Part shown: piece by piece, positions 45,836 through 57,726 of the stretch
How the letters are laid out: each line of letters opens with the position of its first letter
Numbering within the stretch: the stretch's first letter is position 1
Assembly (NCBI RefSeq): GCF_000003815.2
Contig: NC_049984.1
Span: 9,387,952-9,451,951, forward strand
Direction of reading: 5' to 3'
Length of the DNA stretch: 64,000 nucleotides
From: Branchiostoma floridae
Lineage: Eukaryota; Chordata; Leptocardii; Amphioxiformes; Branchiostomatidae
Program-made: the position numbers and the translations under genes
The notes under the pieces: generated by a model
Databases searched by the model: none
What the model was told of the DNA's origin: nothing
Seen by the model: the letters and a program-made list of their open reading frames with translations, nothing else

Positions 45836-48800
45836 CTAAGAGAAGCTAGTTATTGTCCCTCGGAGAATCCTGCCAAACTGGCTGATGAGTGGCACTGCAT
45901 CCTCCATGTGGTCAGCACCAAATTTACAGGTGGCCTGCATGGTGGCTGCTAGCCTGTCCAGGCACAGCTCCACCAGCACAACGTGCGTCTCATCTGCAGG
46001 GGGAAAAAAGTTTGGTCAGCCATGAAAGCAGTGGTTCAACTCGGTAGTGACAATTTAAACCAAGGCCCAGCCAGGCTGTTAGGATGAATGAAGATTATCA
46101 ATTAATACCATGATGAAATAATACACAAAGGTGCTCATGATCAATTTTTTGTGTTGTCTTTTATATCATACTTGTTGTTCCCACAAACAGCCGGTCTCCA
46201 AGTTGGGAATATTGACGGTAGCATAACAGGGTTGTGACTTCATGTGCCAGCTTTTGACAAAAGCAACGTATAAGATAGCCCCATATACCAAAGTATTCAA
46301 TATTGAGTAAAAAGTTCTCAAGCCCTTGCACAATAAAAGAAGAAAAAATCATACAGAAAGTTCTGCCACCCATTGATCAGTCATATTTAGGCTAAATGGA
46401 CATTGTTAAAGAGCACAAAAAAACGTTATACTGAGTATGTGTGACCTATATTGTATGACCTATAAATAACAGACCTTTCATTTCAGCCACAGCAAACAGA
46501 AAGGCCTTCCATTGAGTGGCTTCCTCTGGGCTGCTGGCCATGGTGAAGATGTGAGCTGCTTCCAACTTCTGTAGGAGACCATTGGGGCTCTGTGTTGGGT
46601 CATAGTCTAGATGCACTGTCGTCACACAGTCCAACTCTCCCCATTTAGTTTCAAACTCCTGAGGAGTCAAGCTACAGTGAGACAGTAAAGAAATGGTCTC
46701 TTCCAAATTGTCTTCTTCCACCGCCTCTGCCACCTCTGCTGCCATGTGAGTCTCATTACTTGTACCATTCGTTAGCTTGGTCTGCTCTTGTTTTCTTTTT
46801 TGTTCCTCAACCATCACATCCCACCTCCGACGACCATATATGGGCACCAGAGTGTTGAGGTCCATCAGGTCGATGACCTCGTGACCAGGTGCATCGCTGT
46901 CCTGTATCTGCACTGGCCTGTTGGCCGCTCCCAGTATAACTCTCCTCGCCTGCTGCACGTCTGTGTGGAGTAACCTGTAGTACATCAGTGCCCGGTCGCG
47001 TACGGCCATGTTGGAGTCCTCATCAATGCAGTACTCCAGGAGACAACCCAGCATGTCCTGGCACTCCGCTGGTCGGATGAAGAACATCTTGGCAGTGGCT
47101 GTCAGCAGCTCCAGCTTCACCTAATTAAAAAGGGGCACGATCAGAAACTACAGGACATTCTCCTTTTTCTCCAATGAAAGAGTTTACTTGCTTATCTAAG
47201 GATGGACACTTCATTGGTAGTGAGCTGATAGAATAAATTGGACAATTCTTGCAACAGGCCTAATCAAACTTTAAAGCAAGTTATCACAAAGACACTTACT
47301 TGCACGCTTATCTCACTGGCCACATTCTCTATCATGTCCTCCAGGATGTAGGGTCCATTTGGCAAAGTCTGGCCATACTGCCCAAGCAGCCAGACTAATG
47401 TAGCCTTGGCTGGACCCTCCTGGACTAATTCCACACAGTTGGGGAGTAGTGGTGTCACCTGGAAGGTTAGAATACAACAAATGTTATCACCATATGGATC
47501 AATGACTTCTGCCAACCTCTGAAGTGCATGTCTTGCATGTCAGTGTTTACACATTATGATAACCTGGTATCCAGCCATAATATAGCTACCGAGTCTCTTC
47601 TCTCCTCTTCATAATTGTGAAGAGGAGAGAAGAGACTGAGGAGCTATATTACGGCTGGATACCAGGTTAACATTACGAATGATGACTGCATGTACCATCC
47701 TTTGCCACAAAAAACAATGAATGTAAGAGAAACCCCATATACCAAAGTATGCCATATTGGGTAAAAAGTTCTCAATCATGTATTGCGATTTGCGAATAAT
47801 GACAACTAGAGCACAAATGATAATGCAATAAAAAATACCCCAATCGTTGCTTTTGCAATATGTGTTGACTACTTTTGGATTGTTTGCGAGACTTTGAGTC
47901 TGACACTCTCACACCTAAAATGTATACACACTAGTATATCAATCATCTTTCACCTTTGTGACAATGTCAGGGTACAGCAGCACTAAGTCCTTCAGGGCCA
48001 TGAGTACAGCTGATGTGATGTGTTCCTGTTGAAGCCCATGTATCTTCAGTAGAGTACCCACACAGTGTGCTGCAGAGGTAGGGAGTCTACGGGCAATCTT
48101 TCCTATTGCCTGTATGGATGCTGTAGCCAGGTCAGTAGACACATCAGTACAGTACATACTCAGCTCATCAACTATGTCACCTTCTGTCCCATCTGTGGCC
48201 ATCTCTGTCAAAACTTCTAGCTTCTTTGTTTTCACATATAAAGGATCATTATATCTACAGAAGAACTTCTTAAAGTCTCTATTGAAAAGCCCTGGGGAAG
48301 TTGCTAAGATGTACTGGATGTGACAAAGAGCAACATAACTCAATTCTGGCCCACCACTGGTGATAATGTTCAGTAGGGGACTCTTAGCTCTGTTGTAAAC
48401 CTGCTCCTGGATTTGTGGCATGTCTTGTGTGAGGAACAGGAAGTATTTCAAGGCAGCCATGATGACTCCACTGTTACTATGTTTCAAGCAGACATCAACA
48501 ATGTTCATTATGTCAAAAGTCTCCTCTTCCTCTGATGGTTTGTACTTCAGTAGAAAGTGTAAAACCTGGCACTGTCCCCACTCTGAGAAGTCCTGTACTC
48601 TATTCAACAAGTAGTGGGCGATGTTCTTGTTCACAACAACTCCACCCTCTGCTTGTAGGATTTCCTCCAGCGCTTGCAGACAGTTGACGACCACAATGGG
48701 ATCCTTGTCTCGTATCATACCGTACAACTGGTCGATCATGCTGGCATCTTGGATAAGCTCAGGAGCAACGTGAAGCATCTTGGCACACCCATTCACAGCA

Positions 48801-50984
48801 TTCCTTCTGACATATGCACTAGAGTCCTGAAGGCCCTTTTTAAGGGGCAACTGTATGTATTCTACCAAGGAGGGTATTCTGAGAGAACACATGGTTCTCA
48901 AAGCAAGTCCACGCACCATCGGATTGGGTTCTAGACAGTCTTTCTGCAGGGTGTTGATCGCCAACAGTGCCAGGTCTTGCTGGACTGCAGCATAGTTGCA
49001 GATGTACAGGTAGGTCAGCTTCTTCTGTACCAGATCCGCTGTGGCGCTGGCCTTGATGATATCCGGGAACAGCGGGGACATGTCAGCTCCATCTGTCATC
49101 AGGGAGACCACACGACGGAGAACCTGAGAAAGTACAGTCCAATATCTCATGTTGAACTTATGATGTGCATTAAACAATAATCATTGTAATAATTCTAGAT
49201 ACAATATTGTCATTGATGTAGCATCTCTATGACTTGCTTAGTTTCTTCTATTCACTGATAATTTGATGTCAGACGCTTTGGTCCTTTACTGACTCAGCCA
49301 TGGCTAATAAATTTTATCAGACCGGGCCCAACACCCTTCCTTAAACTTAAGCCGAGTTGCCCAGGGTGTTGGGTCGAGTGAACTGGGCCGAGTTGCTAAA
49401 GGGTCGAATCGATCGTCTTGATCCCCAATAAAGATATAACATTGGCATAATACCGGTCATAAGCCTTATACCGGTCGATTAAAAATAGTGGAACTTAAAG
49501 AGATCTACACATGCAACAATAGTTATTTCTGAGGTATGCACGCTTCAGACATCTAGGTGTCCAATACATAATTTACAAAGCATCGATAACAATGCATTCG
49601 AAGACAACAAGGCCAAAAGTTTTCAGGTCATTTTCGGGGCAGGCGAGCTCGTCGTGGGACAAACACACTGTCACGTTCATCGCCAGATTTGTAGATAATA
49701 ATCACATGTGCTCACGGCACAAGACGAGCATGATTCAACAGCAATCTTGAATTTCTTTTGGTGACCTACAACTCGTGTAAAAGTGTGATGAACCGTCGCA
49801 TTATCGCCCTGATCTACGGCCGAATGGGTCAAATTGAACGTACGCCGCCATTTTCCCGCCATTTTTAATGCTACGGCCAGCAGTAAAGTTTTACGTCATA
49901 GCGGTTGTGACGGACCAAAATTAAATGAAAATTCTTGTCAGTATACGCCCATTTTCTCATGACTTTTTGTATGCTCATGCAGATTTTTGTTTTGTGCAAC
50001 TACTAACAGGAAAGAAAGGAACAACAGAGGATGTATAAAGGTACATAGCGGCAGTTAATTGTGCCGTGTTTCGTTCGGCCGGTATAGTGCACCCCCTTCC
50101 AACCATGCGCCCGCGCCCGTTCTCCGTGCAATTCCGCGGTGTGTTCCAATTACGATATTATGGGATGAAGGAGAATTCTTTGTACACAACCAGTGGGTAC
50201 TTACATAGCTTACGTTTCGATGTCTCTCAGACACCTTCGTCAGAGCTTCTAACTGGATAAGAAAGTCAACCCCAGTGATGAACCGGGACGAGGGGGGATA
50301 CAAACTAAGCCACGTTTGGGATTGTTTTCTCACCGCAAAAGCGCCACCTACATCGGCTACATATAGCGGTGAGAAGCAGAACTCCAGTTAGAAGCTCTGA
50401 CGAAGGTGTCTGAGAGACATCGAAACGTAAGCTATGTAAGTACCCACTGGTTGTGTACAAAGAATTCTCCTTCATCCTATATTCTACCAACCTGATGAAA
50501 CTATTTTCGGAAGTACGATATTATGTTTTTAGCAGGACCAGAGAGACAAAATAATTTACACAGAAGAAGTGGCAAAGGTAAGCTGTAACAGCAACATGTA
50601 ACTGGAGAAAATGATGCGTTGATCATTTGCCAAATTAGCATTGCTTGAGAAATTGCAGTAAACCGACCAGTATTATGCCAATGGATGTTACTGTTAGAGT
50701 ATCACCGATGTTTTATATATTACAGAATTGAATAGTAACGTAGTGAGTCTGTATAATCTTAACCCAAGAAGGTTATATATATATAAATATCTCCTTGGGT
50801 AGCCAAGGGCGCTTAAGCCAAGGAGTGACAGGTGATAAGAACAAGGAGGTTAACGTTATAACCTCCTTGATGAGAAGACCGTCGACCTTACCTGGCGGTA
50901 CCGGATTTTGTCGGCGTGTACGGCAGGATCAGACAGAGCCGTCCGAAGTTCCCTGATCGTGTCATTCCCAGCGAAGAAAGGCAT
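45836..50984 (-). CDS. AP4B1: AP4B1: AP-4 adaptor complex subunit beta (beta-4 adaptin)
   Basis: Five exons, complement of 50984-50892, 49123-47954, 47458-47300, 47120-46475 and 45993-45836, give 741 residues; the human protein has 739. AP-4 is a clathrin-independent adaptor at the trans-Golgi network that sorts cargo such as ATG9A. The adaptin trunk is clear: SATADLVQKKLTYLYICNYA, NPMVRGLALRTMCSLRIP, DPIVVVNCLQALEEIL and GGVVVNKNIAHYLLNRV. It ends with RPAECQDMLG and MAVRDRALMYYRLL. A charged hinge (KRKQEQTKLTNGTS) leads to the C-terminal appendage, which ends IPSLISQ-like, RILRGTITSFS. The trunk is almost all in one 1170-bp exon. The start MPFFAGNDTIRELR parallels the vertebrate N-terminus. 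It is head-to-head with NELFCD. Intron 1 carries a perfect-armed fold-back and intron 2 a 108-bp hairpin. Confidence 0.96.
46278..46321. repeat. 44-bp dispersed repeat, copy 1 (AP4B1 intron 4)
   Basis: 'ccccatataccaaagtat' ... 'gtaaaaagttctcaa' is shared with 47733-47775 in direct orientation, with a few mismatches. Confidence 0.7.
47561..47668. repeat. 108-bp near-perfect hairpin in AP4B1 intron 2
   Basis: The ends are 'aacctggtatccagcc' and 'ggctggataccaggtt'. The arms include a pyrimidine/purine block ('gtctcttctctcctcttca' against 'tgaagaggagagaagagac') and meet around 'taattg'. Only a few mismatches occur, near 'accga' against 'tgagg'. Confidence 0.85.
47733..47775. repeat. 44-bp dispersed repeat, copy 2 (AP4B1 intron 2)
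   Basis: Direct match to 46278-46321. Confidence 0.7.
50164..50476. repeat. MITE with perfect 93-bp terminal inverted repeats (AP4B1 intron 1)
   Basis: The arms 50164-50256 and 50384-50476 are exact reverse complements; the left begins 'gatgaaggagaattctttg' and the right ends '...caaagaattctccttcatc'. The 127-bp centre is unrelated. Identical arms suggest recent insertion. An older relative lies at 25943-26112. Confidence 0.93.
50842..50869. repeat. Short hairpin: caaggaggtta / taacctccttg
   Basis: Perfect 11-bp arms with a 6-base loop, 23 bp from the AP4B1 exon 1 donor. The word 'caaggaggtta' also forms the palindrome at 63455-63478 and resembles the terminal hairpins of the AT-rich repeat family. 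Confidence 0.8.
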
Positions 50985-51428
50985 CTTTGGAGACGTTTAT
51001 TTGTCCGCCAGGATGAATAAGAATTCAAGAACGGACGCAAAACGGCACCTGGAAAGTAACGGAGCCGCCGCGGAAGTCGATGGCCGCCATATTTGAGGTC
51101 AAAAGGTCATCAGATCATTTCAAATTGGAAAAAGGGTGAACTTCGTACTATTAGATAATATTTTGCTGAAATAAGCAGTCTTTAGTGATATGAGTAATAG
51201 TATATAGTAATGTAAAAAAGTTTTGAAATTGGATACAATACTTCTACTTAACTATGTTTATCTTCTATGATATTGTCTCTGTGGTCAAATTACAAACACA
51301 ACACAACACCCCTTGCAAACATGGTATATTCCTCTGACACCGAGAGAGTGGTAACGTTGTTTTGTCCATCTAAAAAATTAAGTGTTATTCCATCAACTCG
51401 AGGACGAAAACAGAGGTAAAACTAAAAC
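50985..51428. promoter_or_regulatory. Bidirectional promoter of AP4B1 (-) and NELFCD (+)
   Basis: 444 bp between start codons. It contains AGGTCA-aa-AGGTCA (51096-51109), a perfect direct repeat of nuclear-receptor half-sites with spacing 2, and just upstream 'tggccgccatatttg', a YY1-like word. Function is inferred from position. Confidence 0.55.
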
Positions 51429-54400
51429 ATGGATGACTTTGACGATTCAGGGAGCTGGGATGGTGATCCCTATGACCGATCGGTAAGTTCAATTTTCTTT
51501 TTTCTCCCCAATAACAAAGAAGAAAGGGACATACATTTCTGCATGTAGTCGAAGTGAAAGTAACTTAGCATCCTTGCTAGCTCCTCTTGATTTTACATAA
51601 GGGCACCATAGCCCATTTGAAAGATATTTGGTTGAACTTAGTGCATGATTTAGTTGCAAGTACGTAGTCACAGAAGTGCCATGTTGTTCTGCAGTACGAT
51701 TCTCTACACGGAGAGGATCATGAGGGGGAGGGGGGCGATGAGGAGGACATGGCGGTACAACAGGAGTGTCTGGAGGCGTTTGGCAACAGGGACTACATCA
51801 TGGAGCCTGGCATCTTCAACATGCTGCAGAGGTAACTACTGTAGTACAGCTGGTTATATTATGTTGCGATTTGATAATACACAGAAACGAGGAAGCAGAA
51901 AAAAAGGACTCAGTGACACATATATCTTTGATAGTTTAACTGATCACAAGAGTTACAAGGGTCCTTGTTTAAAAACAGCTGTCATATGTCTTGTAAATCT
52001 TATATCTGATCATGAAAGGCTTAGACTCACGAGTGCAGTTACTGTATCAGAAGTATGGCAAACACATTGAATAGAAAAATTCTGACTTAGTTGGGTAATC
52101 GGGATATATGCAGACCATTGTAGTACGTTTTATTTTTCCTGCCACTTTCATTGAAATAAATCATTGTCCATCAGGTACTTCCAGCATGGCGGAGCTCCAG
52201 AACAGGTCATCGACCTCCTGTCTACCAACTACACAGCAGTGGCACAGATGGTCAATGTGCTGGCTGAGTGGCTCATTCTAACAGGTGAATTATAATTATT
52301 CATCTATCTATTTTCCTTATTGTATGTCAATGTATGTACAGTACTTGTTTTGTTTTATTTGTGTAATGCAGGGCCCCACTGTGAAGCAGTGTTGCATCAC
52401 TGAGAGGGCAACCCTGGGTAAAAATGACAGAAATAGAATAGAACAATAAAGTGAACATAGAACAAAAATGGCAAAGCTACTCAGTAGGCACTTGTCACAT
52501 ATCTGATGATTTAACTTAATTAAGTCATGCTCTTCGAGTCATAGGTCCCTTTCACAGTCTCACAGGATATGCTAAAGAAATAAGTTTCATATTGACAATT
52601 GGCTTTTTTGACATGTTCTTTTACTATGTCTGTTTATCCGCTGACAGATGAGATAGTTTGATGACCAATTGAACCTGCAAGTTGATGAGTGTTATTGTCA
52701 GACTAAAATCCATTAGGACTGTGTTTGTAACACTGCTTTTGAATCTTCCTCCCCAGGTATGAAGCCAACAGAGGTACAAGACATGGTGGAGGATCACCTG
52801 AAGGAACTGGTACTGAAACACTTTGATCCAAAGAAGGCTGATACCATTTTCTCTGAGGAAGGCGAGGTAAGGAAAATTATGAATTTCTCTGTTGAAAAAC
52901 AAGGAAAAGGAGAAATCAACGCATACCGACATCTACTAGTATCACATGACACGTTTTCAGCCTGCTATTTTTTTTTAATACATACTTAGGTCATTTTTCC
53001 TTCAAATATTTAACACAAAGGCATGTGTGTATACATGTAAATCATTAAATGGGTGTCCCTTCCCCTATCTGTTTCTGTTGATAGTCGGTAGGTTTGTTAG
53101 ACTATAATGATAATGAGTTGTGTTTATTTGTTAATTCCTCTGTCCTGTAGACTCCAGCCTGGCTGGAGGAAATGATTGCCCACCCCAAGTGGAGATCACT
53201 CTTCTACAAATTGGCGGAGGATTACCCAGAATGCCTCATGCTCAACTTTACCATCAAGGTAGGGTCCATGTTGTGTCAAAAATGTATCTGCTGATCTAGA
53301 TTAGGTAACAATGTTATTCTGGGAGCAAGAGAGCAAATGTTAAAATCAAGATGAAATAATAAAGATCACATTGTCATGCTTAGCATCTTGCAAAATTTGC
53401 AAGTTTCTTTTATAAAATTTTGACTATAAAGTATTTTTCAAAGAAGTATAATAATGATTTTTATTTTGTAATGCAAATGTTCGGATGGTGTTTAAAGGAG
53501 ATAAAAGGACTTGATGTTGAATAAAACAATAGGCATTAGTACTTTCTTTTAACATCTTGCTCAACTGAATATTTCAAAAGTGAGTGTTGAAGTCTTTGCC
53601 TACATTTCTGCACACCTTTGTGGTCCAGCCTGCCTTTGTGGTCCACCCCTGATGTTAACCCTCCCTGCCCTAGTCTGTGTAATGCAAAATCTGCTCTTAA
53701 GGGCTGTAACTGGCCCCTAGGAGGTCGGTAGATGTTGGTCGGGTTGCTATAAACAAGATTTAATCAGGCTATCCTCCCCCAGCTCATCTCAGACGCGGGG
53801 TACCAGGGAGAGATCACCAGCGTGTCCACGGCCAGTCAGCAGGTGGAGGTGTTCTCCCGCGTACTGCGGACGTCTCTCACCAACCTGCTGGAGGGAGGGG
53901 AGGAGGGGCTGGAGAAAAACCTACCCGAGATTATTGTAAGCTTTAGTTGTTTTGTCTTAAGATGAACATCTTTATGTATCTAGTAACGGAAAGGTGGTAA
54001 CCTTAAACTCAGACGGTGGTCCTTTTATGCTTGGAAAAAAGGCAGCAAGCTTTGTTATTGTCTTTTGAAAACTTTGTAACAGCCCATAGAATATTATCAT
54101 ATTTTACAGTCTTTTTTTTTATCATGTCTAATTTGCAACAGAAAATGGTCTGCCATGGAGAACACACCTATCTGTATAGCCAGGCCCTCCTGCAGTACCT
54201 CAAAGAAGAGGAAGGAGGCAGTGCTGTCAGAAGAATCAGCCAGGAGCTTCAGAAAGCTGCCAAAGACCTGTAGGTCATGTTCAGCTCTCAAGATCACAGA
54301 AATACTAATTTTTAGTTACATGGAGTTGTTTTGTTTGTATAGATGGACCTGTTAAGGTTTTGCTGACTTGTACTTTCTCTGTCAACTTAACAAGAATCTC

Positions 54401-57224
54401 TGAAAGCTGTACATTTTATTATTTTAAGTATGACACAAATACATATAGTCTAAAGCTCTCCACATGCCTAATAGAAGTTTGGTATCCTTCCAGGGGCCGT
54501 GATGTTACAGAGATGACTCTGGCCCTGGGAAAGGCCTCATCTTACCCCCGAGCGTGCCAGGCGCTGGCCTGTATGCTGTCCAGAAACGCACTCAACCCAG
54601 CAGACATCACGGTGGTATGTCACACTATGGTCATACAAGCTTTGTGACTTAAAAAGGAGGGGTATTTTGTGGATTTATTGGTTGATAGGGAAACTAGATA
54701 TGTTAAAAGGTCCTTGTACTGAAAGGGCTTCACTCAACAAAGAGATATACAATGTAAGTCTGTACTGCATTTCAAACATTTTGTATTCAAGCAATAAAAG
54801 AACTTTTCTTTATCAAATGCCTTAGTGTTTGCCCATTTTCATCACTTCCTCTTTGCCTTTTTGCAGTTGTTCAAGATGTACAGTGGGAATAACCCTCCTC
54901 CTGTAGAAGTCATCAGGTCACCCCTGTTCTTTGGTATGTACCACATTTCCTTCTCTAATATCTACACAAAAAGTAAAGAGGACACCTGAATCATTTAGTT
55001 TTTTTCACCTTTTTAAAGACAAAACCTTTCTATAGATTCTACACAATTCCTCACAACTAAAATTAAAAAAAATGGAACTATCTTACGATTTGTTTTGTTT
55101 CATTTAATTTTATTTCAGAAAAATAAAGATTGTTTAATGCACTTCTGTCTTTTTGCCCCCAATACAGAGCTGTTCATGCAAGCTTTGTTCAAGCCTGGGT
55201 CCAAACTCAACCCTGAACACAAACCCAAGTACATCTATCTGTTAGCCTATGCTGCAAGTGTGCATGAAACATGGAAAAAGGTACCTGTCTGATACAAGTC
55301 TATATCGTAGAACTGTTACAACAATCAGAATTTATGGGACCAAAGGTAACCCTCTATAGATAAGATTTAGCATGGCATGGCATAATTGTGGCTGTTCCAT
55401 TTCACAAAAGTAAGTTATCGTAAGATTATTGCAGTAGTAACTCACTGTGCAGATGAAATGTTGCTGGATTTCCAAGACTATACTTCAAGTAGATACATGT
55501 ACATGTTGTTATGTGACATGTTGATGCCTGTTGTTACAGAACAAGAGAACAGCCATTGCCAAGGATGAGTTGAAGTCCACTTCTCAGGCAATTGAACGTG
55601 CCACAAACCTGTGCTGTAAGGAAAGGTCTGAGGTGGTGGCAGAGTTAGGAACACTGTACTCCTGTATCAGGTAGGAAAAAAGTTGTGGTAAACTTAGTCA
55701 ATGTATCCAATTTTGTAGCTTCACATGTTGAGCACTGACAAGGTGGTATTGTAAGTTGTAGGTAGGGTTGTTGACTTGAAATCTAAAGGCTCTGGTTTCA
55801 GATCTGTCGCCTTACATCAATTTCCTCACTCAACTTAAATTACAGTTCCTACCTTCAGTTAGAGATATCCTTTTCGGAAGGGATGTAAAGCTGACATTTC
55901 CATGTTTGTGGAGAGCTACACCTTGAGCACACTTATTGGAAACTGTAGTTGTCTATCCCAGACTGAGTGGTTAACCTTGCAACTTGGTCTCTTCAATGAC
56001 ATCTAGATCTGTTAGTATGTACATGTAGTAGATGTCTATAAACAAATTTTTAAAGACAATCTGTCATTATTTTTCACCAGTATTCTTTGAGTCATACTTA
56101 ATATGCTTGTTTGCAATTTCTTCCTCCCAGAGTACCAGTTGTAGCCATGGGTGTTCTACGGTGGATAGACTGGACCGTCTCTGAGCCCAGCTACTTCAAG
56201 CTGCTGACAGACCACACACCCATCCACCTGGCACTGCTGGATGAGATCAGCACCTGTCATCCTCTACTACATCCACATGTGCTCAAGTTTCTCATCAGGC
56301 TGCTGGAGACAACCTACCCAGACTTGGATGTTCTTGTACAGGTGATGTTACAGGTTTTTGTACTGCTAATATTGTAGGGATGCAATGATAAGCAAAGCAA
56401 CAACATTCTTGACAAATCAACCATCCAATTTTTTCCTAGTTCTGGCTGTTCTGTATACTTCAAATTGTTTTTGGCAACACCCCCAATTGGCAAGTCCATT
56501 ATGTTTGGTTAATTCTCTCCTTGACAAAGTCTTTTCCACCCTCCCAACAGCTGGAGCTGAAAAAGACCCTGTTGGACAGGATGGTCCATCTGCTGAGCAG
56601 GGGGTATGTGGTGCCCATTATTCAATACATCAAGGGCTGCATCGACAGGGGTGACACGGACATCTCTCTCATCAGACACTTTGTTACAGAGGTGAGGGAA
56701 ACCAGGTTGTCTAGAAAAAGTATTGTGCTCGCTGAAATCCAGGCCTGTAACCTTAATATTACTTAATATAAAGGTCTCATGTTCAACAGAGTCATAGTAG
56801 AAACTGACTATCAACAGTACCTATTCATAAGTTAAGATCATGACCTCCAGACTTTGAACAGAATGGTTAACTAACTAGCATATTGTTTGAACAAAGAAGC
56901 CATATGACTTTGAAGGAAGCTTGAATCTTGGTTTAACTTGTACAAGACAGTTAACTTTCTGGCTATTTGTTCAAGTCCACATATGCAATATGGACCCATG
57001 TGATATATGAGGACCTCAGAGATGTTCATTTAATTTCTCATTGCTGTCTTCTGTTCCAGGTGATTGACATCATCGCCCCACCATACTCCTCAGAGTTTGT
57101 CCAGCTGTTTCTACCCATCATAGAGAACGAGGCCATCACAGGAAACCTGCGAACACCCGATGAGTCCGACCCTGTCTCAGACTTCATAGGACACTGCAGA
57201 TCCAACTTTGTAGTCATGACATGA
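51429..57224 (+). CDS. NELFCD: NELFCD (TH1L): negative elongation factor C/D
   Basis: Fourteen exons: 51429-51482, 51695-51831, 52175-52284, 52757-52866, 53151-53258, 53783-53935, 54142-54269, 54494-54614, 54867-54933, 55168-55280, 55540-55670, 56131-56341, 56551-56691 and 57060-57224. They join in phase to 582 residues; the human protein has 590. NELF-C/D binds NELF-A and helps hold RNA polymerase II in the promoter-proximal pause. After an acidic N-terminus ([14 protein letters not shown]) almost every block is conserved: [120 protein letters not shown] and [13 protein letters not shown] poly(A) signal AATAAA lies at 57655. It is head-to-head with AP4B1 and tail-to-tail with BBS10. Confidence 0.97.
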
Positions 57225-57726
57225 TCTACTCACTGTCACATATTAGTGTCAAGGTGGACTTTGTCTTGCTGAAATAGCTTCTAATACTAGACTGTCACAA
57301 TTATCAGTTCAAGCAATGATGGCATGGCTTTGCCCAATGAGAGAGTGGCTGCATATCCATCAAACATTTATATTCTTATGTTTTCATTTCACATTTCTAC
57401 GTTTTGATGGAGGTAGTGGTAGACTATGGGATCGTTTTTTATAAGTCATAAATCATACATCAGCAATGACAGACCCCCTCCTTCACTTAAAGTCTGGAGA
57501 TAGATTTAATGAGACATTGTTAGTACCACATATGTATGTACAAGAAATATGTTCACTTATAGTCTGTAAAGTAATATTATGTTGTTCTAAACATTTCAAA
57601 AAAGAATCCTGTAGCCTTGTATCATTACTAATGTGAACAATATATTGCTTTGTAAATAAATTCTATGTTGAGTTACAGATTGGGTCATTCATTATTCAGG
57701 ATAGGTGTGTCAATAACTAATTCCTT
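57225..57726. other. Shared 3' region of convergent NELFCD and BBS10
   Basis: About 500 bp, AT-rich; it contains the NELFCD poly(A) signal at 57655. No other feature. Confidence 0.6.
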
